Positions 1 through 10,571 of a stretch of 64,000 nucleotides of DNA are shown here, piece after piece. Each line of letters opens with the position of its first letter. The first letter of the stretch is position 1. Made by a program: the position numbers and the translations under genes. Origin of the DNA: Lachnospiraceae bacterium (GTDB lineage Bacteria; Bacillota; Clostridia; Lachnospirales; Lachnospiraceae); the NCBI GenBank assembly GCA_024696615.1, contig JAILGS010000002.1, forward strand, positions 1 through 64,000. Direction: 5' to 3'. The notes under the pieces were generated by a model. That model was not told the origin of the DNA, searched no databases, and was given only the letters and a program-made list of their open reading frames with translations.

Positions 1-3000
1 TACGAAGATGATACCAATGGGGACAGCTTATTAGAGTATGACTCCAATTATTATGTTCTTACCGTGAATGTTGGAGTTCAATCCTATTATGATACCAATC
101 ATAATGTGAATTCGGATGCAGGTAAGATTGTTGTTACCAAGACTTCCTTAGTAAAATATGATGAAACGGGAGCAGAAAGTGCAACCCTATCTGCGGATGC
201 ACAGATTCCTTTTGTGAATGAGGATAAGGAATTTACTACCACCTTACCAATTTCTGCGAATAAGACATTGGTGCTTGCGGACGGTACAACGCCGGTATCC
301 ACTGAGTCTTCGAATTTATTAGGCGGAATGACCTTTACCTTCTATTTTGAAGAAGTGAATGCAAGTAGTGATTCAGAAGCGGTGACAGCTGCCATGAATT
401 CTTCTACCAAGCAAATGAGTGTATTATATACGAATCAGACCACTGCAACCCCTGGTATTTCCCATATTCTTGGTACCAGTAATCTGGATGGAACGATTAC
501 ATTTGCAGGAGAGCCTTTTTATAGTTCGGCGGATGAGTTTAGTACCCTGACTGCGACTAGTAGTAACACGCACTATTACAAAATCTCTGAGCGGGATAAT
601 GAATATAGTGCAGTGGATAAGGATACGAATTTCTATCTGGTGAAAGTTACGGATGCCATGACCACGGATACCAATGGGGATCCTGTTTTAGAGGCATCGG
701 TGGATTCCATTACCAAGTATTCATCTACTGGAACCAGCCTTGGTACGGTTTCTTCCATGAATGAGATCAGTTTTGTGAATACCATGGAGGATGTGGAAGT
801 ATCCTTAAATGCTACCAAGCATATTATTGATGAGTCCATTAGTCGGGCGAAGTTTAGTTTCTATGTATTTGATGAACAGGCATCCACGACGGATGATTTT
901 GAGAGTTCAGCGAAGGATTTAACGAACTTAAATGGAAATAAGACCGGTTGTAGTACCGTTACCATTGATTTTTCTGCGGATAATGCCACAGAATATCTGG
1001 TAAAGGATAAGATGGCAACCCTGCTTTCTGGCAAGTCGCTTACCGTGGGAGAGTATGACTATTATGTATGGGAAGATACCACGTCTTCGGCAGGCGAGGA
1101 TGTGATTTCATCCGTAAAGACCTATGCCGAGGACCATACGGATTATGCCTGCACTAGTGATGAAGAATATATTAGTCATATTATCTGGGATTATAGTTAT
1201 TATAATATTCATTATTCCGTAGTTTATGATGAGACTGCTAATAAGTTAGTAGCAACCCCTACCATTACCAAATATACCTATGGAACGGATGCTTTTAATG
1301 GTGGAACTGTGGTTTCTACGGTGGAATTTACGAATAATTATATTCCAAAATCCGGTAAGTCCACGGTAAATTATGTGATTGAAAAATCCTTAAATCAGGA
1401 TGGTAATACCATTACCAATCCGGACTTTACCTTTGGTATGGGAGATGTTACCTCCATCTATGATGCGGGTGACATTAGTGCTGTTGCATCCTATACGGCC
1501 TATACCATCGGTGGGGATCAGGTGACTACCAAGTTGTCCGAGGGTGGGGCATTCCCTACCTTAACCTATAGTCCGAAGGATGAATTGGAAGCGGATGATA
1601 AGAATAGTACGAAGACTTATTATTATAAGATTGGAGAAATTGCTCAGGATGGATTTACCTTAAGTAAGGATACCTTCTATGTGGCAGCAGTGACCCTTTC
1701 CTGGGATACGACTTATAATCCTGTGGATCAGGAAAGTGGCCAGACTGAGGCGGTGCGTCGAAGTGCTTCCGTGATTCGTCTGACCCAGACCATTACCAAG
1801 TATACCAAGGACGATCAGGGAACCTGGACGAATGAGGATGTAACTTCTTCTTTAAATTCCATCACTACGGAGTTAAAAGAGGATAGTGAGCATGCCGACA
1901 AGGTTACAGGTGTGGCCTTAACTTTGGATGCGTTGAATTTCCATAATACTTCGGATGAGGTTTCTTTAAACCTCCATGCGAGAAAGTATTTGGATGGCCT
2001 TATGGAAGGAACACAGTTAAGTTACTTTAGCTTTACCATGACGGAAGTGAATGGTGATAGTGCTTCTGCTTCGGCAGTAACTGCGGAAAACGGCCATATT
2101 ACCGGTTCTTCCACAGTGACCTCAGCGAATAAAAATGCTAATACTTCCGGTATTGCAAGTTTTGATACCATTACTTTCACCTATGAGGATTTGGATACCA
2201 TCGATAATAACAATCCAACGGGTGCTAAGGATTATTACTTCAAAATTAAAGAAGATGTACCAACCAGCAAGACCACAGCATATGTATATGATGATTCTTT
2301 CTATATTGTTACAGTTCGACTGTATCAGGATACGGATGGATTATTAGTACCATCCCTCTATGAAGTGAAGAATTATAAGAGTACTACGGATAATGCTCCT
2401 ACGGTATATCAAAAGCCAACGGATACGGATACTTCTACGGTCTTCCAGTTCTATAATACGACGAAGAAGTTGAAACTTTCGTTGAATTTTGCCAAGACCA
2501 TTATTGAAGGTGGCGCAAGTACACAGTCAGCGAGAAATGGTGTGGATAGTTATGGGGATAATGAATATTATACCTATATCATGGAGAAATTAACTTCCGC
2601 CATTGGTTCTGCGGATGGTAGTTTTTCTCCACTTTCTTCCTATGTGGGTAAGAAGGATGGAGATTCTTCGAAGAACAGACGAAATGCCAGCTTTGTATTG
2701 GAGTATGATTTAGAAGATTTACCGGATTATGGTCATGAAGTGACTTATTATTATCGAATTACGGAAGATGAAGCAGGATCCAATGGACGGGATGACTTAA
2801 TCTTTGATGAGGATGAATTGATCATTGCAGTGAAGATTACCAGGGATAGTAGTGGAAATCTTTCCTGTGAAGTATATAATCCGGTGACCTTGGTTACCTA
2901 TAATTTGAATGGAACCTATGATGCTTCCTACTATAATGTGCAGCAGAATGGTACAAGTTTAAGTACTTATGAAAGTTTTACCAACCGTAAGCCGGTGGAT

Positions 3001-6000
3001 TCCACGATTTCCTTTAATGCAACCAAGATGGTGAATGGTATTGCAGCATGGAAATATGGTAATCTGGAATTTGATTTTAATCTGGTGAAATTAGGAGAGG
3101 TATCCGATCCTACCCTTGGTGCCAGTTCGCTTGGAGGAACGGTATTAGGTTCAGCCACCATTAGTGGTAGCACCAATAAGAATAGCGGTTTATTAGGATT
3201 TAGTAATGTGGAGACCTTTACGGATGCGTCCCATGATGATTATACTGTCGTGGCATCCTCTACCTCCACCACGGTACCAGCGAAAGCTAATGCGGTGTCC
3301 TATCTCTTCTACGAGACAACCACCGATGTTAGTGGTATTACACCGGATACCAGTTACTATATCTTAACGACCTATCCATTCTTCTATTACAATGGAAGTA
3401 GTACCCGTATTCTGTATGGTACTGCCCAGGGAGCGACAGCATTAACCACTACCCCACAGGGAACCTTAGTAAAATACACCAAGAATTCCAGTGGAAACTA
3501 TACTGCGGATGCAGGAACGGTAGTGTCCGGTACTTATTATAATGACGGTTCCGTCCTCTTTAATTTAAGTACCACCAGTTATTCCGCATCTTCTGGTAAG
3601 ATGATGTTAAATAACTTATCGGATAAGTATCAGTTACAGTTAGCAATTCAGAAATATATGACTGGTGCGGATCTTTCTGATTACAGTGGGGACTTCCAGA
3701 TTGCAGTAGTGGAAGTGGATTCTCATGAGAATGTCACCGGTGATTTTGCAGATCACTATACCATTACGGATGGATATGGTAACCATACCTTCAATCTTCC
3801 TGTATATAGTGCAAGTGATGCAGGAACTCATTATTACATGGTATATGAAGTGGTTCCACAGAATGCTTCTTCCGATGCAACCTTAAAGACCATTGACTTT
3901 GATCTTTCCTACTATATTGTAGCGGTGAACGTAGCAGTGAACCCATACAATGGTGTGGTAAGTGTGGATGATCTTCGGGTTACCCATAAGAATGTGGCAT
4001 ATGATGATGATGTAACGGATCAGACCCTTTATAAATCATTTGTAGTGACAAGCAGTCTTGCTGAGACAACGGATTCTTCTCAGGGACTGACGACAGGAAC
4101 GATTACCCTGGATCCAAGTACCAATACCAGAAATGGTGGTACTACGGCAGCAAGCAATGGATTTGAGTTTGAGAATTCCTTAATCCTAGAATCCGATGAA
4201 GCTAGTATTAGTGTAAGCAAGACCTTACAGGTATATACCGATACCGTGACTTCTTCCGGAACCACCAAGGCCTCCGAAGCAACCACGGTGGATACCACGG
4301 AAATTCCAATGGATGAATACACCTTCGCGATTGAGCGTGTTGTTCCAGTGGATGAGTCCACCGGTGATTTTGATATGGAACCTAAGACCAAGGTGGTGGG
4401 AGATCAGACTCCAAAGTTCTACGATGAAGTTACCCTTTCCGATCCTACGGCGCAGCAGGTTCTTGCAACGATTAAATATACGAAGAGTGATTTTGCTTCC
4501 AATTCCGCAACGGAGGCGACGATTTATTATAAGATCTTCGAAATTGCGGATGGTACCAATGTTACGGATAAGACCACACAGTATGATGATTCCTTCTATA
4601 TCTGGACCGTGGAATTAACCAGATCCGGTGCTAATATTACCACTTCTCCTACGGTAACGAAGTATGTGAAGGATGGTAATGCATATAAGAAGGATACTTC
4701 TTCTAGTACGACAACCAGTGATCAGACCATTGTGACGAACTTTATTAATAGTACTTCCGTAACGGAATTAGTATTAAGTGCAAAGAAGCAGTTGACTGGT
4801 ACGACCAAGGCAACCATTGCAGATTATGAGAATGAATTTACCTTTACCATTACCGGAACCAAGGATGATGATGCTACCGTGGTAACGGAAGAAGAAGTAA
4901 CCAATGACGCAAGTGGTAATATTACCTTCCCAAGTCTTTTATATACTTCCGATGATATTGGATCTACTTATCATTATGTAATCGCAGAGAAGGAAGGGGA
5001 GGATGCTTCCATTGAATATTCTACCCAGAAGTTCTATGTGGATGTTGTGGTTGGACAGAATACTTCCGGTGAGATTGTGCTGACCAAGAATATTTATTCA
5101 GACTCAGCGAAGACAACCTCCGTGGAAGAAGCCGCTATGATCTTTGTGAATAAGAAGGTACCAAGTGGTAACTTAGAACTTACCAAGACCATTGATGGTA
5201 TTCAGGCTTCCACTGTGGAAGGAGATATTAGTTTCGAAGTAAAGAATAGCGATGGTGAAACGAAGACCTATCAGTTAAAGGATGACTTTACCAAGGATGC
5301 GGATGGTGTATATCATCTTCTCTTAGCAAATCTCCCTGTGGGTGCGTATGTAGTCACAGAAAAGGTGACGGATGCTTCCGGTGCAGTGATTACCCAGGTG
5401 GGCTATTCCTTGAATGCAACGGAATCCGTAGTGAAGGAAAAATCCCAGGATGTGGATCTTACTAACACTGCAGTGGATGTAACGGTGGAAGAGGAAGAAA
5501 CTGCTTCCTTAGACTTTACCAATACCTATGAAGAGGCGGAAGGAGAATTAGAAATCACCAAGACCATTGTGGGTGATATTTCCTTAGCTTCTGCAGAGAG
5601 TACCATCTACTTCTTAGTGAAGAATAATGCTACGGGGGATGAAGTAAAATATCCATTGTCCGAGTTTACAAGAACTGCGAAGGATGCCAAGGTTGCTTCC
5701 TTAGAAAGTGGATATCTTACCACGGATCCGGAAACCATCACGGATGAGACCTTAAAGGCACTTGTGGTGAAAGCACAGCGTGCGGACTCCTATAACTTTA
5801 CCTTATCCTTAGATGTTTCCGTGGGAAGTTATACCGTAACGGAAGTTGCTACGGCAGCGGATGGTAAGATTTTACAGACCATCTCCTATGTTCTTAGCAC
5901 AATCAAGGCGGATGATACCACCGTTGTTGCGGATGCAGTAACGGATAGTGTATCCAAGGAAACACCAGTGATTGTCGGTGGTGTTACCAAGCTTTCCTTC

Positions 6001-6210
6001 ACCAATACCTATGTGGAGGAAGATGAGTCCGAGGATGAGGAGGACGATGACGATGATGATGATCCTAAGACGGGAGATTCCACTCCATTAGGTCTTTTGA
6101 TCGTTCTTGTTGTGATCAGTGCCTTAGTACTTGGTTATCTTGGTTATGCCGTCTTCTTTGGAGAAAAGAAGAAAGACGCTGAGGATGAGAAATCATCCAA
6201 GGACGAATAA
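1..6210 (+). CDS. Giant cell-wall surface protein with repeated pilin-like (Spy0128/FctA-type) modules, 5' end outside window
   Basis: The frame is already open at base 1, so this is the C-terminal 2069 residues of a longer protein. About ten divergent modules of 130-200 residues are visible. Each carries a strand like YYKI.E about midway and ends with a F.N(T/N) strand followed by an S/L..AKK/TK strand, the pattern of streptococcal pilin isopeptide-linkage domains (Spy0128/FctA). In that family Lys-Asn bonds are helped by the conserved Glu. Two shorter DUF5979/SpaA-like modules (GNLELTKTI, GELEITKTI) follow. The tail has an Asp-rich linker, a PKTGD sorting-type motif, one hydrophobic membrane segment and a charged end, so sortase anchoring is likely. 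It probably works as a stalk or adhesin on the surface. No ligand-binding domain is visible in this part. The module count is approximate. Confidence 0.88.
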   Translation, partial: YEDDTNGDSLLEYDSNYYVLTVNVGVQSYYDTNHNVNSDAGKIVVTKTSLVKYDETGAESATLSADAQIPFVNEDKEFTTTLPISANKTLVLADGTTPVSTESSNLLGGMTFTFYFEEVNASSDSEAVTAAMNSSTKQMSVLYTNQTTATPGISHILGTSNLDGTITFAGEPFYSSADEFSTLTATSSNTHYYKISERDNEYSAVDKDTNFYLVKVTDAMTTDTNGDPVLEASVDSITKYSSTGTSLGTVSSMNEISFVNTMEDVEVSLNATKHIIDESISRAKFSFYVFDEQASTTDDFESSAKDLTNLNGNKTGCSTVTIDFSADNATEYLVKDKMATLLSGKSLTVGEYDYYVWEDTTSSAGEDVISSVKTYAEDHTDYACTSDEEYISHIIWDYSYYNIHYSVVYDETANKLVATPTITKYTYGTDAFNGGTVVSTVEFTNNYIPKSGKSTVNYVIEKSLNQDGNTITNPDFTFGMGDVTSIYDAGDISAVASYTAYTIGGDQVTTKLSEGGAFPTLTYSPKDELEADDKNSTKTYYYKIGEIAQDGFTLSKDTFYVAAVTLSWDTTYNPVDQESGQTEAVRRSASVIRLTQTITKYTKDDQGTWTNEDVTSSLNSITTELKEDSEHADKVTGVALTLDALNFHNTSDEVSLNLHARKYLDGLMEGTQLSYFSFTMTEVNGDSASASAVTAENGHITGSSTVTSANKNANTSGIASFDTITFTYEDLDTIDNNNPTGAKDYYFKIKEDVPTSKTTAYVYDDSFYIVTVRLYQDTDGLLVPSLYEVKNYKSTTDNAPTVYQKPTDTDTSTVFQFYNTTKKLKLSLNFAKTIIEGGASTQSARNGVDSYGDNEYYTYIMEKLTSAIGSADGSFSPLSSYVGKKDGDSSKNRRNASFVLEYDLEDLPDYGHEVTYYYRITEDEAGSNGRDDLIFDEDELIIAVKITRDSSGNLSCEVYNPVTLVTYNLNGTYDASYYNVQQNGTSLSTYESFTNRKPVDSTISFNATKMVNGIAAWKYGNLEFDFNLVKLGEVSDPTLGASSLGGTVLGSATISGSTNKNSGLLGFSNVETFTDASHDDYTVVASSTSTTVPAKANAVSYLFYETTTDVSGITPDTSYYILTTYPFFYYNGSSTRILYGTAQGATALTTTPQGTLVKYTKNSSGNYTADAGTVVSGTYYNDGSVLFNLSTTSYSASSGKMMLNNLSDKYQLQLAIQKYMTGADLSDYSGDFQIAVVEVDSHENVTGDFADHYTITDGYGNHTFNLPVYSASDAGTHYYMVYEVVPQNASSDATLKTIDFDLSYYIVAVNVAVNPYNGVVSVDDLRVTHKNVAYDDDVTDQTLYKSFVVTSSLAETTDSSQGLTTGTITLDPSTNTRNGGTTAASNGFEFENSLILESDEASISVSKTLQVYTDTVTSSGTTKASEATTVDTTEIPMDEYTFAIERVVPVDESTGDFDMEPKTKVVGDQTPKFYDEVTLSDPTAQQVLATIKYTKSDFASNSATEATIYYKIFEIADGTNVTDKTTQYDDSFYIWTVELTRSGANITTSPTVTKYVKDGNAYKKDTSSSTTTSDQTIVTNFINSTSVTELVLSAKKQLTGTTKATIADYENEFTFTITGTKDDDATVVTEEEVTNDASGNITFPSLLYTSDDIGSTYHYVIAEKEGEDASIEYSTQKFYVDVVVGQNTSGEIVLTKNIYSDSAKTTSVEEAAMIFVNKKVPSGNLELTKTIDGIQASTVEGDISFEVKNSDGETKTYQLKDDFTKDADGVYHLLLANLPVGAYVVTEKVTDASGAVITQVGYSLNATESVVKEKSQDVDLTNTAVDVTVEEEETASLDFTNTYEEAEGELEITKTIVGDISLASAESTIYFLVKNNATGDEVKYPLSEFTRTAKDAKVASLESGYLTTDPETITDETLKALVVKAQRADSYNFTLSLDVSVGSYTVTEVATAADGKILQTISYVLSTIKADDTTVVADAVTDSVSKETPVIVGGVTKLSFTNTYVEEDESEDEEDDDDDDDPKTGDSTPLGLLIVLVVISALVLGYLGYAVFFGEKKKDAEDEKSSKDE

Positions 6211-6221
6211 GATGAGTTGAA

Positions 6222-6255
6222 GGGCTCCATGAGTTTTCATGGAGTCCTTTTTTTA
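6222..6255 (+). terminator. Rho-independent terminator after surface protein
   Basis: GGCTCCATGA pairs with TCATGGAGTCC across a short TTTT loop (one mismatch or wobble near the base), followed by seven T. It lies 12 bases after the stop codon. Confidence 0.85.
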
Positions 6256-6286
6256 TGCAAATGTTTTATTCGCGGGAGGTTCTTCC

Positions 6287-6315
6287 TTTACTAATATGCC
6301 TTTTTTCGGTATAAT
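6287..6315 (+). promoter_or_regulatory. Probable sigma-A promoter of glgB
   Basis: TTTACT and TATAAT are separated by 17 bp, in the gap between the terminator of the surface-protein gene and glgB. The -10 box is a consensus match and the -35 box is partial. Confidence 0.6.
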
Positions 6316-6389
6316 ATTAGATTGATATCATAGGGCATACTATGTCCATTTATGGGGAATATGAATTTTTTCGTTGTTGGAGGGTAACT

Positions 6390-8720
6390 ATGGACAAGAA
6401 ATTGTACAAGCTAATGAACTGGAGAGAAATTGAGGCCATTGTCTATTCTGAATGTGATAATCCACATGATTATCTGGGACAACAGGTAACGAAGGAAGGA
6501 CTATTAATTCAGTGCTTTTTACCGGATGCGAAGAGTGTTGTGGTTCGTGTGACGGGAACGAGAAAGACTTATCCAATGGAAAAGGTGGATGAAGCGGGAT
6601 TTTTTGCAGTGCTTCTTCCTGGAAAGAAGAAGGTGAAATATACCTATTTCATTACTTTTGATTCGGAAAATAGTATGGAGATTGAAGATCCCTATGCCCA
6701 TGTATATGAAGAAAGCAGAAAGGACTTGGATGCTTTTAGTCAGGGAATAAATTATGAAATCTATCGAATGCTTGGAGCACATGTAACCACGATTGATGGA
6801 GTGAAGGGAACACAGTTTGCCGTCTGGGCTCCCAACGCCATTCGCGTTAGTGTGGTGGGTGACTTTAACCACTGGGATGGAAGATACCATCAGATGCGTA
6901 AGGATTATGAAACCGGTGTGTTCGATTTATTCCTTCCCGGAGTAGGAGAAGGGGACCTTTATAAATTTGAAATTAAGAAAAAGAATGGGGATTGCATCTT
7001 AAAGGCAGATCCATATGCATTTGCCAGTCAGCTTCGTCCGGATAATGCTTCCGTGGTGTGTTCTTTAAAGTCCTTTACCTGGACGGATCGAACCTGGATG
7101 AAGAGACGGGATTCCTTGGATATGAAGAAGGAAGCCATGTCCATCTATGAATTACATTTGGCCTCATTCATGAGAACAGAGGATGGGGGATTTTGTAATT
7201 ATCGGGAGATTGCTCCTAAATTAATTGATTATGTGAAGAAGATGCATTATACCCATGTGGAACTGATGCCAATTACGGAGCATCCATTGGATGCCTCCTG
7301 GGGATATCAGGTGACGGGATATTATGCACCAACCGCCAGATATGGAACACCGGCGGATTTTCAGTATTTTGTGAATGAACTGCATCAGGCCGGGATTGGT
7401 ATTATCATGGATTGGGTGCCTGCGCATTTTCCTAAGGATGATTGGGGCTTAGCAGAGTTTGATGGAAGCTGCCTCTATGAGCATCAGGATCCAAGACAGA
7501 GAAATCATCCGGACTGGGGGACTTATATCTTTAATTATGCCAGACCGGAAGTGAAGAATTTCTTAATTGGTAGTGCTCTGTTCTGGGCAGAAGTATATCA
7601 TGTGGATGGAATTCGTTCCGATGCTGTGGCATCCATGCTGTATCTGGATTATGGAAAGAACCAGGGAGAATGGGTTCCTAATATGTATGGGGGCAAGGAA
7701 AACCTGGATGCGGAGGAATTCTTTAAGCATTTAAATTCCATCTTCAAGAAACGTGGTTTAAGTACCATGTTAATTGCGGAGGAGTCCACTGCATGGCCCA
7801 ATGTTACGGGAGATGTGGAAGAGGGAGCTCTGGGCTTTGACTTTAAGTGGAATATGGGCTGGATGAATGATTTTACCAATTTCATGCAGTTGGATCCATT
7901 ATTCCGCAAAGGTGCCTATGGTCAATTAACCTTTAGTATGATTTATAACTATACGGAGAATTTTATTCTGATTCTTTCCCATGATGAAGTGGTTCATGGA
8001 AAGTCCTCCATGATTTACAAGATGCCTGGGGAGACTTTAGAAGAGAAGGCTGCCAACTTACGTGTGGCCTATGGTTATATGTTCATGCATCCTGGTAAGA
8101 AATTATTGTTCATGGGACAGGATTTTGGTCAAACCAAGGAATGGAATGAGAATGAGGAAATCGACTGGAGTCTTTTACAGTATGATACCCATAAAAACTT
8201 ACAGGAATATGTGAAGGATCTTAATGAATTCTACACTTCACAGAAGGCTTTATATTCCTGGGATTATGAAGAAGAAGGATTTCAGTGGATTAATCATATC
8301 TCTGCCAATGAGACGATTTTAGTCTTTGCCAGAAAGGCGGAGAATGGGGAGGAACTGGTGGTGGTAGCCAACTTTACTCCAATCAGCAGAGCCAATTATA
8401 AGATTGGTGTGCCACATCCTGGCAAATATAAAGAAGTCTTTAACAGTGACCGGGAAAAATATGGCGGACTTGGTATTGTGAATCCTCGACTGAAGGTGGC
8501 TAAAAAGGAAGAATGCGATGGATTTGAAGATTCCATTCGTATTAAGGTACCACCTCTTGGAATTAGTGTGTTCCGCTATGTTCCGGAAGAACTTGAACTT
8601 GCTGGAAATGCTAAGGCGAAGGAGAATGTGAAGGCTAAGACAACGACCGCTACAAAAAAAACTGCCCAGTCTAAAACGACGGGAACGAAGCGGTCTGCCA
8701 CAACAAAATCAAGTAAATAG
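6390..8720 (+). CDS. glgB: 1,4-alpha-glucan (glycogen) branching enzyme
   Basis: GH13 branching enzyme. It cuts alpha-1,4 glucan chains and re-attaches them by alpha-1,6 links during glycogen synthesis in the cytoplasm. An N-terminal CBM48-like region (VWAPNA..V.VVGDFNHWDG, about residues 145-165) precedes the catalytic barrel. Typical signature regions are present: DWVPAHFP (about 341), GIRSDAVASMLYLDYG (nucleophile Asp about 411), EES (acid Glu about 464) and SHDEVVHGK. Start chosen at ATG 6390 because GGAGGG lies 5 bases upstream; an upstream in-frame ATG at 6342 has no such site. The protein is 776 residues, longer than many GlgB, because of a Lys/Thr/Ala-rich tail of about 35 residues. 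No other glycogen gene is in the window, so it is transcribed away from any glg cluster. Confidence 0.95.
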   Translation: MDKKLYKLMNWREIEAIVYSECDNPHDYLGQQVTKEGLLIQCFLPDAKSVVVRVTGTRKTYPMEKVDEAGFFAVLLPGKKKVKYTYFITFDSENSMEIEDPYAHVYEESRKDLDAFSQGINYEIYRMLGAHVTTIDGVKGTQFAVWAPNAIRVSVVGDFNHWDGRYHQMRKDYETGVFDLFLPGVGEGDLYKFEIKKKNGDCILKADPYAFASQLRPDNASVVCSLKSFTWTDRTWMKRRDSLDMKKEAMSIYELHLASFMRTEDGGFCNYREIAPKLIDYVKKMHYTHVELMPITEHPLDASWGYQVTGYYAPTARYGTPADFQYFVNELHQAGIGIIMDWVPAHFPKDDWGLAEFDGSCLYEHQDPRQRNHPDWGTYIFNYARPEVKNFLIGSALFWAEVYHVDGIRSDAVASMLYLDYGKNQGEWVPNMYGGKENLDAEEFFKHLNSIFKKRGLSTMLIAEESTAWPNVTGDVEEGALGFDFKWNMGWMNDFTNFMQLDPLFRKGAYGQLTFSMIYNYTENFILILSHDEVVHGKSSMIYKMPGETLEEKAANLRVAYGYMFMHPGKKLLFMGQDFGQTKEWNENEEIDWSLLQYDTHKNLQEYVKDLNEFYTSQKALYSWDYEEEGFQWINHISANETILVFARKAENGEELVVVANFTPISRANYKIGVPHPGKYKEVFNSDREKYGGLGIVNPRLKVAKKEECDGFEDSIRIKVPPLGISVFRYVPEELELAGNAKAKENVKAKTTTATKKTAQSKTTGTKRSATTKSSK

Positions 8721-8742
8721 GAATGAATAAGGAAATCATCGA

Positions 8743-9594
8743 ATGAATACAGAAATTTCAAAATTAAGCAAACTCTTGGATGAAATGGGCTCTAAGCTTG
8801 CTGCGGGAGCCATGGATTTATTAGGAAGAATTGTTGCAGCAGCCCTGATCTTCTTGATTGGTAAGAAGGTGATCCACTGGATTATTCGGCTCTGTGAGAA
8901 AGCATTTGAAAAATCAAAGATGGATGTGGGAGTGCAGAAATTCCTTCTCTCACTTCTACGGTTTGCCCTGTATTTTGTAGTGGCAATCAGTGCCATCGGT
9001 GCTCTTGGGGTGGAAACCACCTCCATTATTACGGTGATTGGTTCTTTAGGACTGACTGCAGGACTTTCCCTGCAGGGGTCACTATCCAATTTCGCAGGTG
9101 GTGTGTTAATTCTTCTTTCCAAACCATTTCGTGTGGGGGATTATATCCAGGCCAATGGGTATGAAGGAACGGTAAAGACCATTGATTTATTATATACCAA
9201 ATTGGATACGGTGGATGGAAAGGCCATTACCATGCCCAACGGTTCCTTATCCAATGCGGTGGTTACCAATTATTCCGCTCATGTGGAACGAAGAGTGGAT
9301 ATTTTGGTGGACGTAAGTTACGATACGGATCTTTCCAAGGCAAAAGACGTGATCATGAAGGTCTTTCAAAAGGAGGCTGCGATTTATCAGGAGAATACCA
9401 AGTTCCCAATTCAGGTCTTTGTGGATCGTCTGGGGGATTCTGGAATTACCATGGTGGGCCGTGGCTGGGCCAAGCAGGCGGATTATTGGACCTGTATGTG
9501 GAGACTGAGAGAAGATGTGAAGAAGGCTCTGGATGATGCAGGAATTAGTATTCCATTCCCTCAGGTGGATGTGCATATGAAGAAGGAAGGATAG
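8743..9594 (+). CDS. mscS: MscS-family small-conductance mechanosensitive channel
   Basis: Membrane channel that opens on turgor rise and releases solutes. The 283-residue protein has three hydrophobic segments. The third carries the MscS pore signature GSLGLTAGLSLQGSLSNFAGG, with alternating Gly/Ala/Ser packing residues, followed by the typical SKPFRVGDYI turn and a soluble beta domain. Length matches the compact E. coli MscS type. ATG 8743 is preceded by AAGGAA. It starts 22 bases after glgB with no terminator between, so the two are probably co-transcribed. Confidence 0.92.
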   Translation: MNTEISKLSKLLDEMGSKLAAGAMDLLGRIVAAALIFLIGKKVIHWIIRLCEKAFEKSKMDVGVQKFLLSLLRFALYFVVAISAIGALGVETTSIITVIGSLGLTAGLSLQGSLSNFAGGVLILLSKPFRVGDYIQANGYEGTVKTIDLLYTKLDTVDGKAITMPNGSLSNAVVTNYSAHVERRVDILVDVSYDTDLSKAKDVIMKVFQKEAAIYQENTKFPIQVFVDRLGDSGITMVGRGWAKQADYWTCMWRLREDVKKALDDAGISIPFPQVDVHMKKEG

Positions 9595-9690
9595 AATGAA
9601 GAAATCCTTGGAATCGAATCCGTGGATTTGGGATGAAACAATATGAAATGGGGCTCTAAGTAAAAGACCCCCCAGGGAAAGGAAGATACT

Positions 9691-10533
9691 ATGATACATG
9701 AATGTATGGATGTGAATGTGGACTATGCAGGAATTGGTTTAGCCCATGATGACACGAAGGCGACACTGACCACCTATATTATGGATACTTATCCGGGAAA
9801 GGCCTTGGCAATTCCAAAGCCATTAATCCTGATCTGTCCCGGTGGCGGATTTGGACATTTATCTGTTCGAGAAGGAGAACCGGTTGCATTACGAATGAAT
9901 TCTCTTGGTTTTCATGCGGCGATTCTTCGTTATACGTTAGTACCCAATGAATATCCATGTGCATTATATGAACTTGCAACAGCGATGAAGATGATTCATG
10001 AACATGCGAAGGAATGGTATGTGGATGAAAATCGAATTATTGTGGCCGGATTTTCAGCAGGTGGTTATCTGGCAGCCAGTCTTGGAACCTTCTGGAATGA
10101 TCCAAAGCTTTCTAAGAATCTTGGAGTTTCCAGTGAACTTTTACAGCCTTCCGGATTATTACTGGGATATCCGGTAATTACTTCAGGAGAATATGCACAT
10201 CGTGCATCATTTGAAAATCTTTTAGGTTCCCAGTATGAGAGCTTAGTGGAATGGGCTTCCTTGGAAAATCATGTAACCAAGGATACTCCAAAGACCTTCT
10301 TATGGACAACCTTTGGGGATCAGACCGTTCCTATGGAGAATGCTATGTGCTTTGCCAAGGCCCTTCGAAAAGCCAATGTTCCTTTTGAATTTCATAGTTT
10401 CCCATATGGAAGCCATGGACTTTCCCTTGCTAATTCGGAGACGGATATGAAGACCTTGGATAAGCATCAGGAAGAATGTACGGTATGGCCGGATTTATTT
10501 AGTACCTGGCTTCGTCATATGAAGGATGAATAA
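9691..10533 (+). CDS. Alpha/beta hydrolase, carbohydrate-esterase-like
   Basis: A 280-residue soluble hydrolase without a signal peptide. Visible elements: CPGGGF oxyanion-type loop (about residue 50), GFSAGG nucleophile elbow with catalytic Ser (about 127), an acid in TFGDQTVP and a terminal His in GSHGL. This is the BD-FAE/acetyl-xylan-esterase-like branch (COG0657/DeaC-type), which often deacetylates xylo-oligosaccharides, but the substrate cannot be read here. AAAGGAAG precedes ATG 9691. The upstream gap of 96 bases shows no terminator. It acts in the cytoplasm, and a role on imported acetylated oligosaccharides would fit the plant-glycan genes nearby (inference). Confidence 0.85.
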   Translation: MIHECMDVNVDYAGIGLAHDDTKATLTTYIMDTYPGKALAIPKPLILICPGGGFGHLSVREGEPVALRMNSLGFHAAILRYTLVPNEYPCALYELATAMKMIHEHAKEWYVDENRIIVAGFSAGGYLAASLGTFWNDPKLSKNLGVSSELLQPSGLLLGYPVITSGEYAHRASFENLLGSQYESLVEWASLENHVTKDTPKTFLWTTFGDQTVPMENAMCFAKALRKANVPFEFHSFPYGSHGLSLANSETDMKTLDKHQEECTVWPDLFSTWLRHMKDE

Positions 10534-10571
10534 ATCGAAGAAGAAAAGAATTGTAGGAGTAGAAAAGAAAA

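Noticed and set aside
64..66. GTG at 64 as start of the surface protein
   Set aside because: The same frame is open back to base 1 and encodes the same kind of module (YEDDTNGDSLLEYDSNYYVL), so the gene simply enters from the left.
4080..4391. Minus-strand ORF of 103 codons inside the surface protein
   Set aside because: Shadow of the coding strand with no start site and no recognisable protein.
9595..9690. GGGGCTC...ACCCCCC as terminator after mscS
   Set aside because: Stem only four to five G-C pairs with a large loop and no T-run.
10534..10571. T-box riboswitch before hisS or gltX
   Set aside because: The upstream gaps are too short and lack the T-box core and antiterminator pattern.
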